28,160 nt of DNA from Candidatus Pelethomonas intestinigallinarum (GCA_018712665.1 DVGP01000038.1:1-28160), one strand, 5' to 3'. Positions 16,097 through 23,492 are shown, counted from the stretch's first letter. Translations and numbers: made by a program. Notes: a model not told the origin generated them from the letters alone.

Positions 16097-16103
16097 CTCA
16101 CCT

Positions 16104-16132
16104 AGTATACCAACGGAACTTCCAAATGTCAA
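16104..16132 (-). promoter_or_regulatory. Promoter of rplU-prp-rpmA
   Basis: On the minus strand TTGACA (16132-16127), 17-base spacer, TATACT (16109-16104). Confidence 0.88.
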
Positions 16133-16176
16133 CAGGAACTTGTGAAAAAATGCCGTTTTGTCTAAGAAATTTTGAT

Positions 16177-16635
16177 TTAGTAGGCCAGTTTTTCCGCTGT
16201 CCAGTCCCGGATCAGTTCAGCGTAGTACCGGCACTGGGTCCGGGCCAGGTCCGTGTCCAGATTTTGGTAGTTGCCGCACTCCAGGGCGCTCTTCCCGGGC
16301 ATGGGACCCTCCCAGGCCGCTCCGGCGGCAAAGGCCTCCCGCAGCAGGTCCACCGCCTGGCTGTCGGTGAGCTTTCCGCTGTCAAAAAGGAAGTAGAACC
16401 CGGTCTGGCAGCCCATGGGGCCGAAGTAGACCACAGCGTCCCTGTGGGGGCCGTTTCGCAGCAGCGTGGCCATCACGTGCTCCACCGAGTGCATCTCCGC
16501 GTTGCTCAGAAGGTCCCCGGTGTTGGGCTTTTTGAACCGCAGGTCGAAGGTGGTCACATCCCCGTCCCGCCGGGACAGGTACAGCCCCGGCTCGAGCTTC
16601 TCGTGGTCCACCTGAAAGCTGGCGATCTTTTCCAT
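16177..16635 (-). CDS. luxS: S-ribosylhomocysteine lyase LuxS
   Basis: 152 residues. LuxS splits S-ribosylhomocysteine into homocysteine and DPD, the precursor of the AI-2 signal. The metal site is His49, His53 (HSVEH) and Cys120 (ALECGNY); Cys76 in GPMGCQTGFY is the catalytic cysteine. Length is normal. GAGGAGGA precedes ATG 16635. The substrate comes from S-adenosylhomocysteine through MtnN, encoded upstream on the same strand, but about 400 bp of repeat DNA now separates the two genes. Co-transcription is therefore uncertain. Confidence 0.97.
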   Translation of the reverse strand: MEKIASFQVDHEKLEPGLYLSRRDGDVTTFDLRFKKPNTGDLLSNAEMHSVEHVMATLLRNGPHRDAVVYFGPMGCQTGFYFLFDSGKLTDSQAVDLLREAFAAGAAWEGPMPGKSALECGNYQNLDTDLARTQCRYYAELIRDWTAEKLAY

Positions 16636-16650
16636 AACAGTTCCTCCTCT

Positions 16651-17022
16651 GTGATTTTTCGGGGGCTCCGCCCCCGGGCCCCGGCCTACTTTTTTCGCGG
16701 CGAAAAAGTAGGCAAAACGCCGCTTAGGGGGACGCCTGTCCCCCTAAGGACCCCCCTCATGTTGGTTTTGTTTTTCGCCGCGGCTGCCGGGCCTCTTTTG
16801 TCAGTGCCTGCCGCCGCGACGGCAGACTTTCGCCTCTGACGGAGAGACAGACCCTTTGGCTTCCACCTCTTGCGAGGGAGTTTTCGCTTCGCGGCTTCTC
16901 TGCGTAAATGTTGGCGCCTTGGGGCAGCTTGTTCTTCTATTTATCCCCAAAGCGAAACCTGAGCGAAACGGAGTTTCGCGAATTAAGTTCTTTTTGATAC
17001 TTTTTCTTTCAAGAAAAAGTAT
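16651..17022 (+). repeat. Structured dispersed repeat, copy 1
   Basis: This non-coding element fills the gap between mtnN and luxS. Read on the plus strand it has a GC hairpin (GGGGGC-TCC-GCCCCC, 16660-16674), a T/A hairpin (GCCTAC+T run 16684-16695 with A run+GTAGGC 16703-16713), and a third hairpin (CTTAGGGGGAC...GTCCCCCTAAG, about 16722-16747). It then shares collinear blocks with 26432-26705: CGCCGCGGCTGC (16776-16787), GTGCCTGCCGCCGCG (16804-16818) and CTGCGTAAATGTT (16900-16912). A palindrome ATACTTTTTCTT...AAGAAAAAGTAT near 16997-17022 closes it. No coding frame is credible. Confidence 0.8.
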
Positions 17023-17032
17023 GTAGACCGCC

Positions 17033-17716
17033 TTACAGGCCGTCCCGCAGGGCGCGGGCGAAGGGGAGGACGATGGTGTTGAGCTTGGCCATGGCCTGGG
17101 CGAAATTGAAGTACTCGTCTACGCTGTTGTCCTGGCAGAGGCGGTCGGAGACGGACTTGAGGGCGGTGAACTTCACCTGATTCCGCAGGCTGACCTGGGC
17201 GATGGCGCAGCCCTCCATCTCGCAGAGGGTGGGGGAAAATTCCGTCGCCACGGCGTTGGCCCGGTCCCCCTTGGTCATGAACACGTCGCCGGTAGCCACA
17301 CGGCCCCGCTCAAATGCCACATTCATTCCGGTGAGAATGGTCCCGGCCCGGTCCGGCTGGTCCGTGGGCAGGGAGGTGAGCTCCAGCGTGGGGATCAGGC
17401 CCAGCACGCCGTCCACGGCGGAGGTGTCGATATCGTGTTGGACAAAATCCTCCGCCAGCACCACCGTGCCGATGGGCAGATCGTGGAAGCTTCCGGCCAC
17501 CCCGGCGTTGACGATCCAGTCCGGCTGGTAGCGGTCAATAAAATATTGGGCGCTCATGGCGGCGTTCACCTTCCCGATGCCCCCGGCGTAGGCCAGGATG
17601 CCCGGCTCGATCTCGTAGACGGAGACCCCGCGGGCTGTCTCCAGATGCTTCGCCCCGGTGTCCGCCAGCAGGCTGGCGATCTCCTCCTCCATGGCGTAGG
17701 CAAGTCCGATCCTCAT
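17033..17716 (-). CDS. mtnN: 5'-methylthioadenosine/S-adenosylhomocysteine nucleosidase
   Basis: 227 residues. This enzyme removes adenine from S-adenosylhomocysteine and methylthioadenosine, the step before LuxS. The active-site features are the N-terminal AMEEEI (Glu in 10-12), the ribose/substrate segment CEMEGCAIAQV with Glu168, and Asp191 in SVSDRL. GGIGKVNAA and NAGVAGSF are family signatures. ATG 17716 has GGGAGGA upstream; an in-frame start at 17815 would cross the promoter. It has its own promoter at 17742-17770, and the palindrome-rich divergent region separates it from the DUF2975 cassette. Confidence 0.95.
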   Translation of the reverse strand: MRIGLAYAMEEEIASLLADTGAKHLETARGVSVYEIEPGILAYAGGIGKVNAAMSAQYFIDRYQPDWIVNAGVAGSFHDLPIGTVVLAEDFVQHDIDTSAVDGVLGLIPTLELTSLPTDQPDRAGTILTGMNVAFERGRVATGDVFMTKGDRANAVATEFSPTLCEMEGCAIAQVSLRNQVKFTALKSVSDRLCQDNSVDEYFNFAQAMAKLNTIVLPFARALRDGL

Positions 17717-17741
17717 AGCATATTCCTCCCGTTTTTTCCCC

Positions 17742-17770
17742 AGTATACCACAGCGGGGAAGTTTGGTAAA
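17742..17770 (-). promoter_or_regulatory. Promoter of mtnN
   Basis: On the minus strand TTTACC (17770-17765), 17-base spacer, TATACT (17747-17742). Confidence 0.7.
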
Positions 17771-17780
17771 GAAAAAATAT

Positions 17781-17833
17781 TTATTGATATTCAATAAAAA
17801 TATATTGACTTTCAAGAAACACCGTGGTATGCT
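17781..17833 (+). promoter_or_regulatory. Promoter of the DUF2975 cassette with upstream palindrome
   Basis: TTGACT (17805-17810), 17-base spacer, TATGCT (17828-17833). Directly upstream is the perfect palindrome TTATTGA-tat-TCAATAA (17781-17797), a candidate operator lying between this promoter and the divergent mtnN promoter. Confidence 0.75.
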
Positions 17834-17863
17834 GGTGCCACCAGGAAGAAGGAGGAAGAGACA

Positions 17864-18337
17864 ATGGGACGAGTGGGCTTAGTACGGACTCTGAAGGGTG
17901 TTATTCTGTTTTTAGCGGCAATGGGGGCGGTTTTCTATGGCTTTGTGTTCCCGGAACTCATCCGGGAGATGGGAGCGGTGGACTTTTCCTGGCTTGTGGG
18001 GCCGGGCATTGCGGCGGTGAGCGTCAGCGCCATCCCCATTGTGATCGCTCTGGCGCTGTTCTGGCGGATTTGCACGGAGATCGGCCGGGATAACTCCTTC
18101 AGCTACGCCAACGCCCGGTATCTCAGCGGCATCGGTCTGTGCGCTCTGGTGGACACAGGCTACTGCGCCGTGGGGACGGTGACGGTCTTTGTGATCACCG
18201 GCGGACACCCCAGCGTGCTGCTGCTGGCGGTGACGGCTGTTTTGGGCGGATTGGCCATCGCCGTGGCGGCCTTCCTGCTCAGCCATCTGGTACGGAAGGC
18301 GGCGAAGCTGAAGGATGAGAACGACCTGACCATATAG
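17864..18337 (+). CDS. DUF2975 membrane protein
   Basis: 157 residues with four membrane segments (about 10-30, 44-68, 88-112, 118-142). The cytosolic loop FWRICTEIGRDNSFSYANARYLSGIG is the DUF2975 signature. Its function is not known. GGAGG precedes ATG 17864 at 8 bases. It is followed 15 bp later by a small YozG-type HTH gene, the standard DUF2975/HTH pair in Firmicutes, and the four genes from here to 19478 are packed as one operon. Confidence 0.88.
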   Translation: MGRVGLVRTLKGVILFLAAMGAVFYGFVFPELIREMGAVDFSWLVGPGIAAVSVSAIPIVIALALFWRICTEIGRDNSFSYANARYLSGIGLCALVDTGYCAVGTVTVFVITGGHPSVLLLAVTAVLGGLAIAVAAFLLSHLVRKAAKLKDENDLTI

Positions 18338-18352
18338 AGAGGAGGGGCGGCG

Positions 18353-18568
18353 GTGCCGATCGTGGTGAATCTGGACGTAATGCTGGCCAAGCGGAAGATG
18401 TCTCTGGGCCAGCTCTCCCAGGAGGTGGGGGTGACCATGGCCAACCTCTCCATCCTGAAGACCAACAAGGCCAAGGCGGTGCGCTTCACCACCCTGGAGG
18501 CCATCTGCAAGGTCCTGGACTGCCAGCCCGGGGACATCCTGGCCTATGTGCCGGAGGAGGAGACATGA
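18353..18568 (+). CDS. YozG-like Cro/CI HTH regulator
   Basis: 71 residues, essentially a single helix-turn-helix: VNLDVMLAKRKMSLGQLSQEVGVTMANLSILKTNKAKAVRF, then TLEAICKVLDCQPGDILAY. This is the usual partner of DUF2975 proteins and probably controls its own operon. It starts at GTG 18353, with GAGAGGAGG eight bases upstream; no ATG fits. The stop overlaps the next ATG by 4 bp. The palindrome at 17781-17797 is its likeliest target (inference). Confidence 0.9.
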   Translation: MPIVVNLDVMLAKRKMSLGQLSQEVGVTMANLSILKTNKAKAVRFTTLEAICKVLDCQPGDILAYVPEEET

Positions 18569-19008
18569 GACGGGTGCCTTATTGGATGGCGATGTGTGCG
18601 CTCTCTATCGCCAACGGATTGCTTTTTTTCCAGATGACCCTTGCCCTCATGAGGCGGGGGATAGAGGGTGTGGACAACCAGGGGGCGCTGCTGATGATGC
18701 CGCTCTTTTGGCTCACGGCGGCGGTGGTCTTGCTCCTCCTCAACCTGGCCACCCTTGTGGATGGGCGGCACATCGCAAAGGGCGACAAGGTAGACCCATT
18801 TGTGGTATTTCGTTTTCAGGGCCTGAGCGGGCGTGGGATCGTTGGAAGGACAGCGTTTTTGGTCTTGACCGCGTTTCTGGTGTATCTCGCATTTCACTTT
18901 GACCTCCGGGAAAGGCTTCTGTCCGCCGTCTACGCAGTGACCGGGGGACTGCTGCTGGTCCTTCTCTATGGCTGGTGGAGCGCCGCCATGAAAAGGAGGC
19001 GCGGATGA
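18565..19008 (+). CDS. Hypothetical membrane protein
   Basis: 147 residues, starting MRRVPYWMAMCALSIAN. Four hydrophobic segments are predicted by eye: about 6-28, 41-63, 94-112 and 119-138. The loop around 64-90 has DGRHIAKGDKVDPFVVFRFQG. I do not recognise the family. It overlaps the HTH gene (ATGA) and its own stop overlaps the start of the next gene by 4 bp, so it belongs to the DUF2975 operon. Confidence 0.75.
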   Translation: MRRVPYWMAMCALSIANGLLFFQMTLALMRRGIEGVDNQGALLMMPLFWLTAAVVLLLLNLATLVDGRHIAKGDKVDPFVVFRFQGLSGRGIVGRTAFLVLTAFLVYLAFHFDLRERLLSAVYAVTGGLLLVLLYGWWSAAMKRRRG

Positions 19009-19478
19009 CCGGGGAGAAAAAAGAGCGGCGGAAGTGGAAGCCTTGGCTTTTGGCCTTTCTGGGGGCGGTGCTGCTGATCCTGGGGGCCTGGTGGCTCTTG
19101 GGCGGGTCCCGGCTGTGGACGGAGCTCTCCTTCCGACTGTGGCAGGATCGGTACGCTGCCGCGGCAGAGGCGGCGCTGGCAGGGAAGCCCTGGAGGGACG
19201 TCCCCGGCGTTCGGTCCCTGAACGTCTGGCCCAAGGCTGGGGAGGAGGATGTCCTGATCGCGGACTTCGCCCTGGGGGGCTGGGGGATAGGCAGCTCTAC
19301 CAGCTATTGGGGCGTCTGTACGACCACCGACGGCCGGCCCGCCGGATTCCAGGGGATGGATATGACACTGACGGAGGAAGCCCCCGGCGTGTTTTCCTGG
19401 CGGGAGGCGGAGGGCGACAACGCCTATCAAACCTGGGAATTGGACGAGGGCTGGTACGGCTATCTCATGAAATTTTAA
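19005..19478 (+). CDS. Hypothetical membrane-anchored protein
   Basis: 157 residues, starting MTGEKKERRKWKPWLL. A basic N-terminus and a single hydrophobic segment (about 14-37) suggest an uncleaved anchor with the remainder outside the membrane. The outer part includes AEAALAGKPWRDVPGVRSLNVWP and GGWGIGSSTSYWGVCTTTDGRPAGF, then an acidic tail ending YGYLMKF. No known domain is recognised. ATG 19005 has AAAAGGAGG upstream and overlaps the previous stop; it is the last gene of the cassette and a stem-loop follows at once. Confidence 0.75.
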   Translation: MTGEKKERRKWKPWLLAFLGAVLLILGAWWLLGGSRLWTELSFRLWQDRYAAAAEAALAGKPWRDVPGVRSLNVWPKAGEEDVLIADFALGGWGIGSSTSYWGVCTTTDGRPAGFQGMDMTLTEEAPGVFSWREAEGDNAYQTWELDEGWYGYLMKF

Positions 19479-19505
19479 AGTGGGAGGACATTTTGTCCTC
19501 CCACT
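19479..19505. terminator. Stem-loop at the end of the DUF2975 operon
   Basis: AGTGGGAGGAC (19479-19489) pairs perfectly with 19495-19505 around ATTTT. The plus side lacks a clean T tract; the minus side is followed by TTTAAAATTTC, so it may serve the convergent degV transcript too. A second imperfect inverted repeat (GAACC...GGTTC) lies at about 19524-19548. The remainder to 19674 shows nothing else. Confidence 0.6.
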
Positions 19506-19674
19506 AGGTTCTCGATAGACTGCGAACCACCGGTTAAACCGACGGTTCTAAAAGCTTTCGTTATGTGCAGAGAAAATAAAACGATAAAATAGTTACACCC
19601 TGCTTCTCCGATGTTGCTTTAGGCTCCTTCTTTGCCGGCACTCATCCGGAAGGCAGCGCATTTTCCCTCGAGTG

Positions 19675-20535
19675 TTACTTCTTCCGGTAGATGATGCCTA
19701 CCAGGTTGGGACCGGCGTTGATGGCGATAACGCCGCCAATGTAGAAGTTCATAACGCTGGGATAGCCGAAGGCCTCCTGGCAGGCCGCCGCCAGCTCCTG
19801 GTTGTGCTCCGTGCCGGCGCCCATAATGCACAGATAGGGGGAGTTGGGCGCCATCTCCTCCTTCATCCTGGCGATCTCAGCGGGGATGACGCTCTTTTCG
19901 CCCCGGACCTTGCTGAGGATGGTGGACTCGCCGTCCACAAAGGTCATCAGGGGCTTCATTCCCAGGGCCTCCCCCAGAAAGGCGGCCGCAGCGCTGACGC
20001 GGCCGGACTTCTTGGCGAACTTCAGGTCGTAGACGCCGAAGACCAGGCCCACGTTGTCCAGCCAATCCCGGATCACCGCCAGCACCTCGTCCACGCCGAC
20101 GCCCTCCTTGGCCTTCTGAGCGCCCAGGACCACGGCGTAGCCGTAGCACATGGTGTAGGTCTTGGAGTCTACCAGGTGGATGCTCATGCCGCAGTCCGGG
20201 TGCTCCTGAAGGAACTGCGCCCGGGTCATCACCGCGTTTTCATAGGTGCTGGAGCCCTTGGAGTTGATGGCCACATAGATCAGGTCCGTCACTCCCTCAG
20301 CCAGGGCGCTCTCGTACAGGTCGGTAAACACCACCGGAGTCAGCTGGGAGTGGGTGGGGATCCGAGGGGCGGCGGTCAGATCGCGATAGAAGTCCTGGGG
20401 TTCAAAGTCCACGCCATCCCGCAGTTCCCGGTCATTCATTACAATGGAGAAGGGGAGCATCTGGATGTTCAGCTCCTCCCGCAGAGGAGCGGGGATGTCG
20501 GATGCGGAGTCCGTGACAAACTTGATATAGGACAT
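19675..20535 (-). CDS. DegV family fatty-acid-binding protein
   Basis: 286 residues. DegV (FakB-type) proteins bind a fatty acid and present it to the kinase FakA. Signatures are the N-terminal FVTDSASDIP (about 6-15), the second-domain TPVVFTDLYESAL, and SKGSSTYENAV. Many such genes exist per genome and FakA is not in this window, so the ligand is unknown. ATG 20535 has GGAGGG five bases upstream; a longer reading to 20634 would cross the promoter at 20597-20625. It follows dapF on the same strand. Confidence 0.93.
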   Translation of the reverse strand: MSYIKFVTDSASDIPAPLREELNIQMLPFSIVMNDRELRDGVDFEPQDFYRDLTAAPRIPTHSQLTPVVFTDLYESALAEGVTDLIYVAINSKGSSTYENAVMTRAQFLQEHPDCGMSIHLVDSKTYTMCYGYAVVLGAQKAKEGVGVDEVLAVIRDWLDNVGLVFGVYDLKFAKKSGRVSAAAAFLGEALGMKPLMTFVDGESTILSKVRGEKSVIPAEIARMKEEMAPNSPYLCIMGAGTEHNQELAAACQEAFGYPSVMNFYIGGVIAINAGPNLVGIIYRKK

Positions 20536-20596
20536 AGATCCCTCCGTAAATTTGTTGCGCCATGACATAAATAGTTCAGAAAATAAACTGTTCGTA

Positions 20597-20625
20597 GATA
20601 TACCACAAAAGCCATTCCCTGTCAA
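20597..20625 (-). promoter_or_regulatory. Promoter of the degV-family gene
   Basis: On the minus strand TTGACA (20625-20620), 17-base spacer, TATATC (20602-20597). It begins just beyond the dapF stop. Confidence 0.7.
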
Positions 20626-20630
20626 GGGCC

Positions 20631-21470
20631 TCACAGCTGCAGCTCCTCGTCCATGACCTCCCCCTCGCAGACGAAATTGGTGGGGCCGGTGAGCCAGATG
20701 GCCTTCACCTGCCCGCAGTCCCGGTCAATGGTGACCCGGAGCAGCCCGCCGGGGACAGTGACGTGGACGTCCTCGCCGCTGACCAGACCCTTCAGCGTCA
20801 GGGCCAGTACTGTGGCGCCGGTGCCGGTGCCGCAGGCATAGGTGAAGTCCTCCACCCCGCGCTCGTAGGTCAGCTCCGTCACCTGGTCCGGGCCGGTGAC
20901 CTCATAGAAGTTGATGTTGGCGCCCTTGGGGAAGGCGGGGCTCCACCGCAGCTGGCGGCCCAGGTCCCGCAGCTGGTCCTGGTCCATGCCGCTGAGCCCC
21001 TGGATGGGCACCGACGCGTGGGGCAGACCGGGGTTCCCCAATTCGATGTAGGAACAGGACAAGAACCTGTGGCTTGCCTCCACCGGGTAGTCCAGACGGA
21101 TCACTGTGGGGTCCGTCAGTCGGATCCGGTAGCTGCGCTGGTCAATCCGCTGCCCGGTGACAAGTCCAGAGGGAGTTTCCACCCTCTGGACCGGGCCGGC
21201 CAGTCCCTTCTCATAGCCGTAGCGGCAGATGCACCGGGCGCCGTTGCCGCACATCTCCCCGGCGGAGCCGTCGGCGTTGTAGAAGAGCATCCGGTAGTCG
21301 CCGCCCTGGCTGGGTTCCTCCACCACCATCAGCCCGTCGGCGCCAATGGACAGCCGGCGGTGGCACAGCACCTTGGCGATGGCGGGGAAGAGATCGTGGG
21401 AAAGACGCTCCTCCCGGTTGTTGATAATAATAAAGTCGTTCCCCGCGCCGTTCATCTTGCAAAATCGCAT
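20631..21470 (-). CDS. dapF: Diaminopimelate epimerase
   Basis: 279 residues. DapF converts LL- to meso-diaminopimelate for lysine and peptidoglycan synthesis. The two catalytic cysteines are visible: Cys74 in NADGSAGEMCGNGARC and Cys213 in YACGTGTGA. The N-terminus MRFCKMNGAGNDF is canonical. ATG 21470 has GAGGG about eight bases upstream; in-frame starts further upstream would extend beyond the conserved N-terminus. The upstream region shared with the T-box leader holds a candidate promoter TTGCAG-18-TATACT (21566-21537). Confidence 0.96.
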   Translation of the reverse strand: MRFCKMNGAGNDFIIINNREERLSHDLFPAIAKVLCHRRLSIGADGLMVVEEPSQGGDYRMLFYNADGSAGEMCGNGARCICRYGYEKGLAGPVQRVETPSGLVTGQRIDQRSYRIRLTDPTVIRLDYPVEASHRFLSCSYIELGNPGLPHASVPIQGLSGMDQDQLRDLGRQLRWSPAFPKGANINFYEVTGPDQVTELTYERGVEDFTYACGTGTGATVLALTLKGLVSGEDVHVTVPGGLLRVTIDRDCGQVKAIWLTGPTNFVCEGEVMDEELQL

Positions 21471-21536
21471 CCGCTTGCCCTCACTTTCATGGGTAGTATG
21501 TTTCGATGGGAACAGGATACACGATTCCGGTGGAAA

Positions 21537-21566
21537 AGTATATAGTAAAAATAGATAACGCTGCAA
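21537..21566 (-). promoter_or_regulatory. Candidate dapF promoter
   Basis: On the minus strand TTGCAG (21566-21561), 18-base spacer, TATACT (21542-21537), about 67 bp before the dapF start. Confidence 0.5.
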
Positions 21567-21618
21567 ACCGAATGCTTCTCGGAGAGGCGCCGCCGCTGGT
21601 CCGAAGAGAATCTCGCCA

Positions 21619-21647
21619 TTGACAAAAGCGGCTTTTCCGGATATACT
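21619..21647 (+). promoter_or_regulatory. Promoter of the T-box operon
   Basis: TTGACA (21619-21624), 17-base spacer, TATACT (21642-21647). Transcription should start near 21654, a few bases before stem I of the T-box. Confidence 0.88.
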
Positions 21648-21664
21648 ACCATTCAGCAAACTCG

Positions 21665-21935
21665 ATCAAATGCGATGACGGGAAGAAGTAGCGGCTTCAA
21701 TCCTGCCAAGAGAGCCCCTGGCCGGTGGAAAGGGGAGAGGGCGGGCCGTGAAATACATCCCTGAGCAGCGGACCGAACCGCGCCGGCCGGGCCGGACCAG
21801 TAGGCTCCGCCGGGGGCGCCCGATACAGCGCGGGGGTCGCCGACCCCGTGAGGCCGCGTTTCGTGAGGAAGCGGCGAACCAGAGGTGGTACCGCGTCTGC
21901 ACGCCCTCTGTCCATTTGGACAGGGGGCGTTTTTT
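21665..21935 (+). promoter_or_regulatory. T-box riboswitch, tyrosine specifier (TAC)
   Basis: Stem I starts near 21675: GGGA (21680-21683) pairs with TCCC (21758-21761), AGTA is at 21687-21690, the AG-bulge AGAGAG at 21709-21714, and the distal loop GGTGGAA at 21724-21730. The specifier loop reads GAAA-TAC-A (21750-21757), so TAC (Tyr) lies just before the conserved purine. The T-box AGAGGTGGTACCGCG is at 21881-21895, with TGGT complementary to a tRNA ending ACCA. CAGAGG (21880-21885) can pair with CCTCTG in the terminator's left arm, which forms the antiterminator. The terminator stem is 21902-21913/21918-21929 with T tail 21930-21935. Uncharged tRNA-Tyr should allow read-through. Confidence 0.93.
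21902..21935 (+). terminator. T-box regulated intrinsic terminator
   Basis: CGCCCTCTGTCC (21902-21913) pairs with GGACAGGGGGCG (21918-21929) around ATTT, followed by six T. It lies immediately before the first gene of the operon. Confidence 0.92.
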
Positions 21936-21936
21936 G

Positions 21937-22833
21937 ATGGATCGGGCAGGCGGAGAGATGGCAAAACGGCGGGGTATGCTGACAGTGGAGCAGCGGGGGA
22001 CACTCTTCGTCTTTCTCGCCGCCGTGCTGTACAGCATCGGGGGGCTGTGCATCAAGGTTATCCCCTGGCACGGCATGAGCATCAACAGCGCCAGGAACAT
22101 GGTCTCCCTGCTGGTGATAGGGGGCTACCTGCTCCTCAGCCGCCACGGCCTCCGATTCAACCGGTGGATCGCCCTGGGGGCTGTGAGCGTATGCGGCACC
22201 AACGTGCTCTTCTCCCTGGCCAACAAGCTGACCACCGCCGCCAACACCATCGTCCTGCAGTTTACCGCCCCGATCTTCGTGATCCTGCTGGCCGCCGTCT
22301 TCTGGCGGAAAAAGCCGGGGCGGCTGGATCTGACCGCCTGCGCCCTGGTGCTGGCGGGGGTGGTGTGCTTCTTCGTGGACAGCCTGGAGATGGGCGGGAT
22401 GCTGGGGAACCTCCTGGCTCTGCTCTCGGGCCTCAGCTACGCCGGGGTGTTCCTCCTCAACGACCTGCCCGACGCGGACCCCATCTCCTCGGTGTTCTGG
22501 GGGGATCTCGCCAGCGTGATCCTGGGCCTGCCCTTTCTTGTACAGGAGACAGCCTTTACACCGACGGCCATCACCAGCGTAGTGATCCTGGGGGCCTTCC
22601 AGGTGGGGCTGGCCTACGTGCTTATGTGCATCGGCCTTCGCACCACCCCGGCAGTCACCGCCAGCCTCATCTCCGGCATCGAGCCTGTTCTCAACCCCAT
22701 TCTGGTGGCCGTATTTTACGGCGAGGAGGTGGGGGCTCTGGCCCTGGTGGGGGCGGTGATCGTGGTGGTCTCCGTAGTGGGATATAATGTGCTCAGGGGC
22801 CGTGCTGCCGCCGGGAAAGGGCGCATATCCTAA
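21937..22833 (+). CDS. EamA-family transporter, predicted tyrosine-linked
   Basis: 298 residues from ATG 21937; ATG 21958 (MAKRRGMLTVEQRG) is an alternative, and neither site has an ideal ribosome binding sequence. The protein has about ten membrane segments arranged as two EamA repeats. The first includes LFVFLAAVLYSIGGLCIKVIPWHGMSINSAR and TTAANTIVLQFTAPIFVILLAAVFW. The second ends with GIEPVLNPILVAVFYGEEVGALALVGAVIVV. It belongs to the drug/metabolite transporter superfamily and moves small solutes across the cytoplasmic membrane. It is the first gene after a tyrosine T-box and precedes tyrS, so its substrate is probably tyrosine or a related aromatic compound (inference). The direction of transport is not shown. 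Confidence 0.9.
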   Translation: MDRAGGEMAKRRGMLTVEQRGTLFVFLAAVLYSIGGLCIKVIPWHGMSINSARNMVSLLVIGGYLLLSRHGLRFNRWIALGAVSVCGTNVLFSLANKLTTAANTIVLQFTAPIFVILLAAVFWRKKPGRLDLTACALVLAGVVCFFVDSLEMGGMLGNLLALLSGLSYAGVFLLNDLPDADPISSVFWGDLASVILGLPFLVQETAFTPTAITSVVILGAFQVGLAYVLMCIGLRTTPAVTASLISGIEPVLNPILVAVFYGEEVGALALVGAVIVVVSVVGYNVLRGRAAAGKGRIS

Positions 22834-22862
22834 GAGGTGTTGCAGGTAAGAGGTGTTGCAGG
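22831..22862 (+). repeat. 16-bp perfect tandem duplication
   Basis: TAAGAGGTGTTGCAGG occurs twice in a row (22831-22846 and 22847-22862). The first copy contains the stop codon of the EamA gene. A GC hairpin, CCGGCCG...CGGCCGG, follows immediately (about 22866-22884). Confidence 0.85.
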
Positions 22863-22913
22863 AACCGGCCGGTTTTCGGCCGGCGGAGCGGATGTGGTTG
22901 GAAGGAGGCTGCC

Positions 22914-23459
22914 ATGTATCATGAGATCAAAACGGAGCGGCTGCTGCTGCGCCCCTTTACTCCGGAGGATTTGGAGGCCGTCTGCCAGTACACCCTGGAC
23001 AGGGAAAACACCCGGTACACCATCTGGCTTCCCCACCGGGACCGGGCGGAGACGGCCCGGTATCTGGAGACGGCGGCGGAGGACTGGCGGCGGGACCCAC
23101 CCCTTTCTTACGAATTTGCCGTAACCTTGGACGGAACGGTGATCGGCGGCGTGTCTGTGGCGCTGACAGAGGATCGGACCGCCGCGGAGCTGGGATGGAT
23201 CATCAACCGGCGGTACTGGAAGCGGGGCTACGCCACGGAGGCCGCCCTGGCCGCCCGGGATTTTGCCCTCCGGGAGCTGAAGCTCAGGCGGCTCTTTGCC
23301 CACTGTGACGCCCGGAACCGGGACTCCTACCGGCTTATGGAGCGGTTGGGCCTGAAGCTGGAGGACGACACCGGGACGCGAACCTACGAGGACACCGGCG
23401 AGACAGCCCGGGAGCTGACCTACGCCATGACCATAGAGCAACAAGAAAATGAAGGATAG
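22914..23459 (+). CDS. GNAT-family N-acetyltransferase (RimJ/RimL-like)
   Basis: 181 residues. TERLLLRPFTPEDLEAV at the N-terminus and the acetyl-CoA binding segment NRRYWKRGYATEAALAA (about 98-114) place it in the GNAT superfamily, RimJ/RimL-like branch, which acetylates amino groups of proteins, amino acids or small molecules. NRDSYRLMERLGLK (135-148) is the usual final motif. The substrate is unknown; its place between a tyrosine-regulated transporter and tyrS is suggestive but not proof of an aromatic substrate. GGAAGGAGG precedes ATG 22914. Confidence 0.9.
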   Translation: MYHEIKTERLLLRPFTPEDLEAVCQYTLDRENTRYTIWLPHRDRAETARYLETAAEDWRRDPPLSYEFAVTLDGTVIGGVSVALTEDRTAAELGWIINRRYWKRGYATEAALAARDFALRELKLRRLFAHCDARNRDSYRLMERLGLKLEDDTGTRTYEDTGETARELTYAMTIEQQENEG

Positions 23460-23492
23460 AAAACGAAATAAACGATACAAAGGAGACAGGAA

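Noticed and set aside
19524..19548. GAACC...GGTTC segment considered as part of a tRNA
   Set aside because: No cloverleaf can be built around it; it is a short imperfect inverted repeat.
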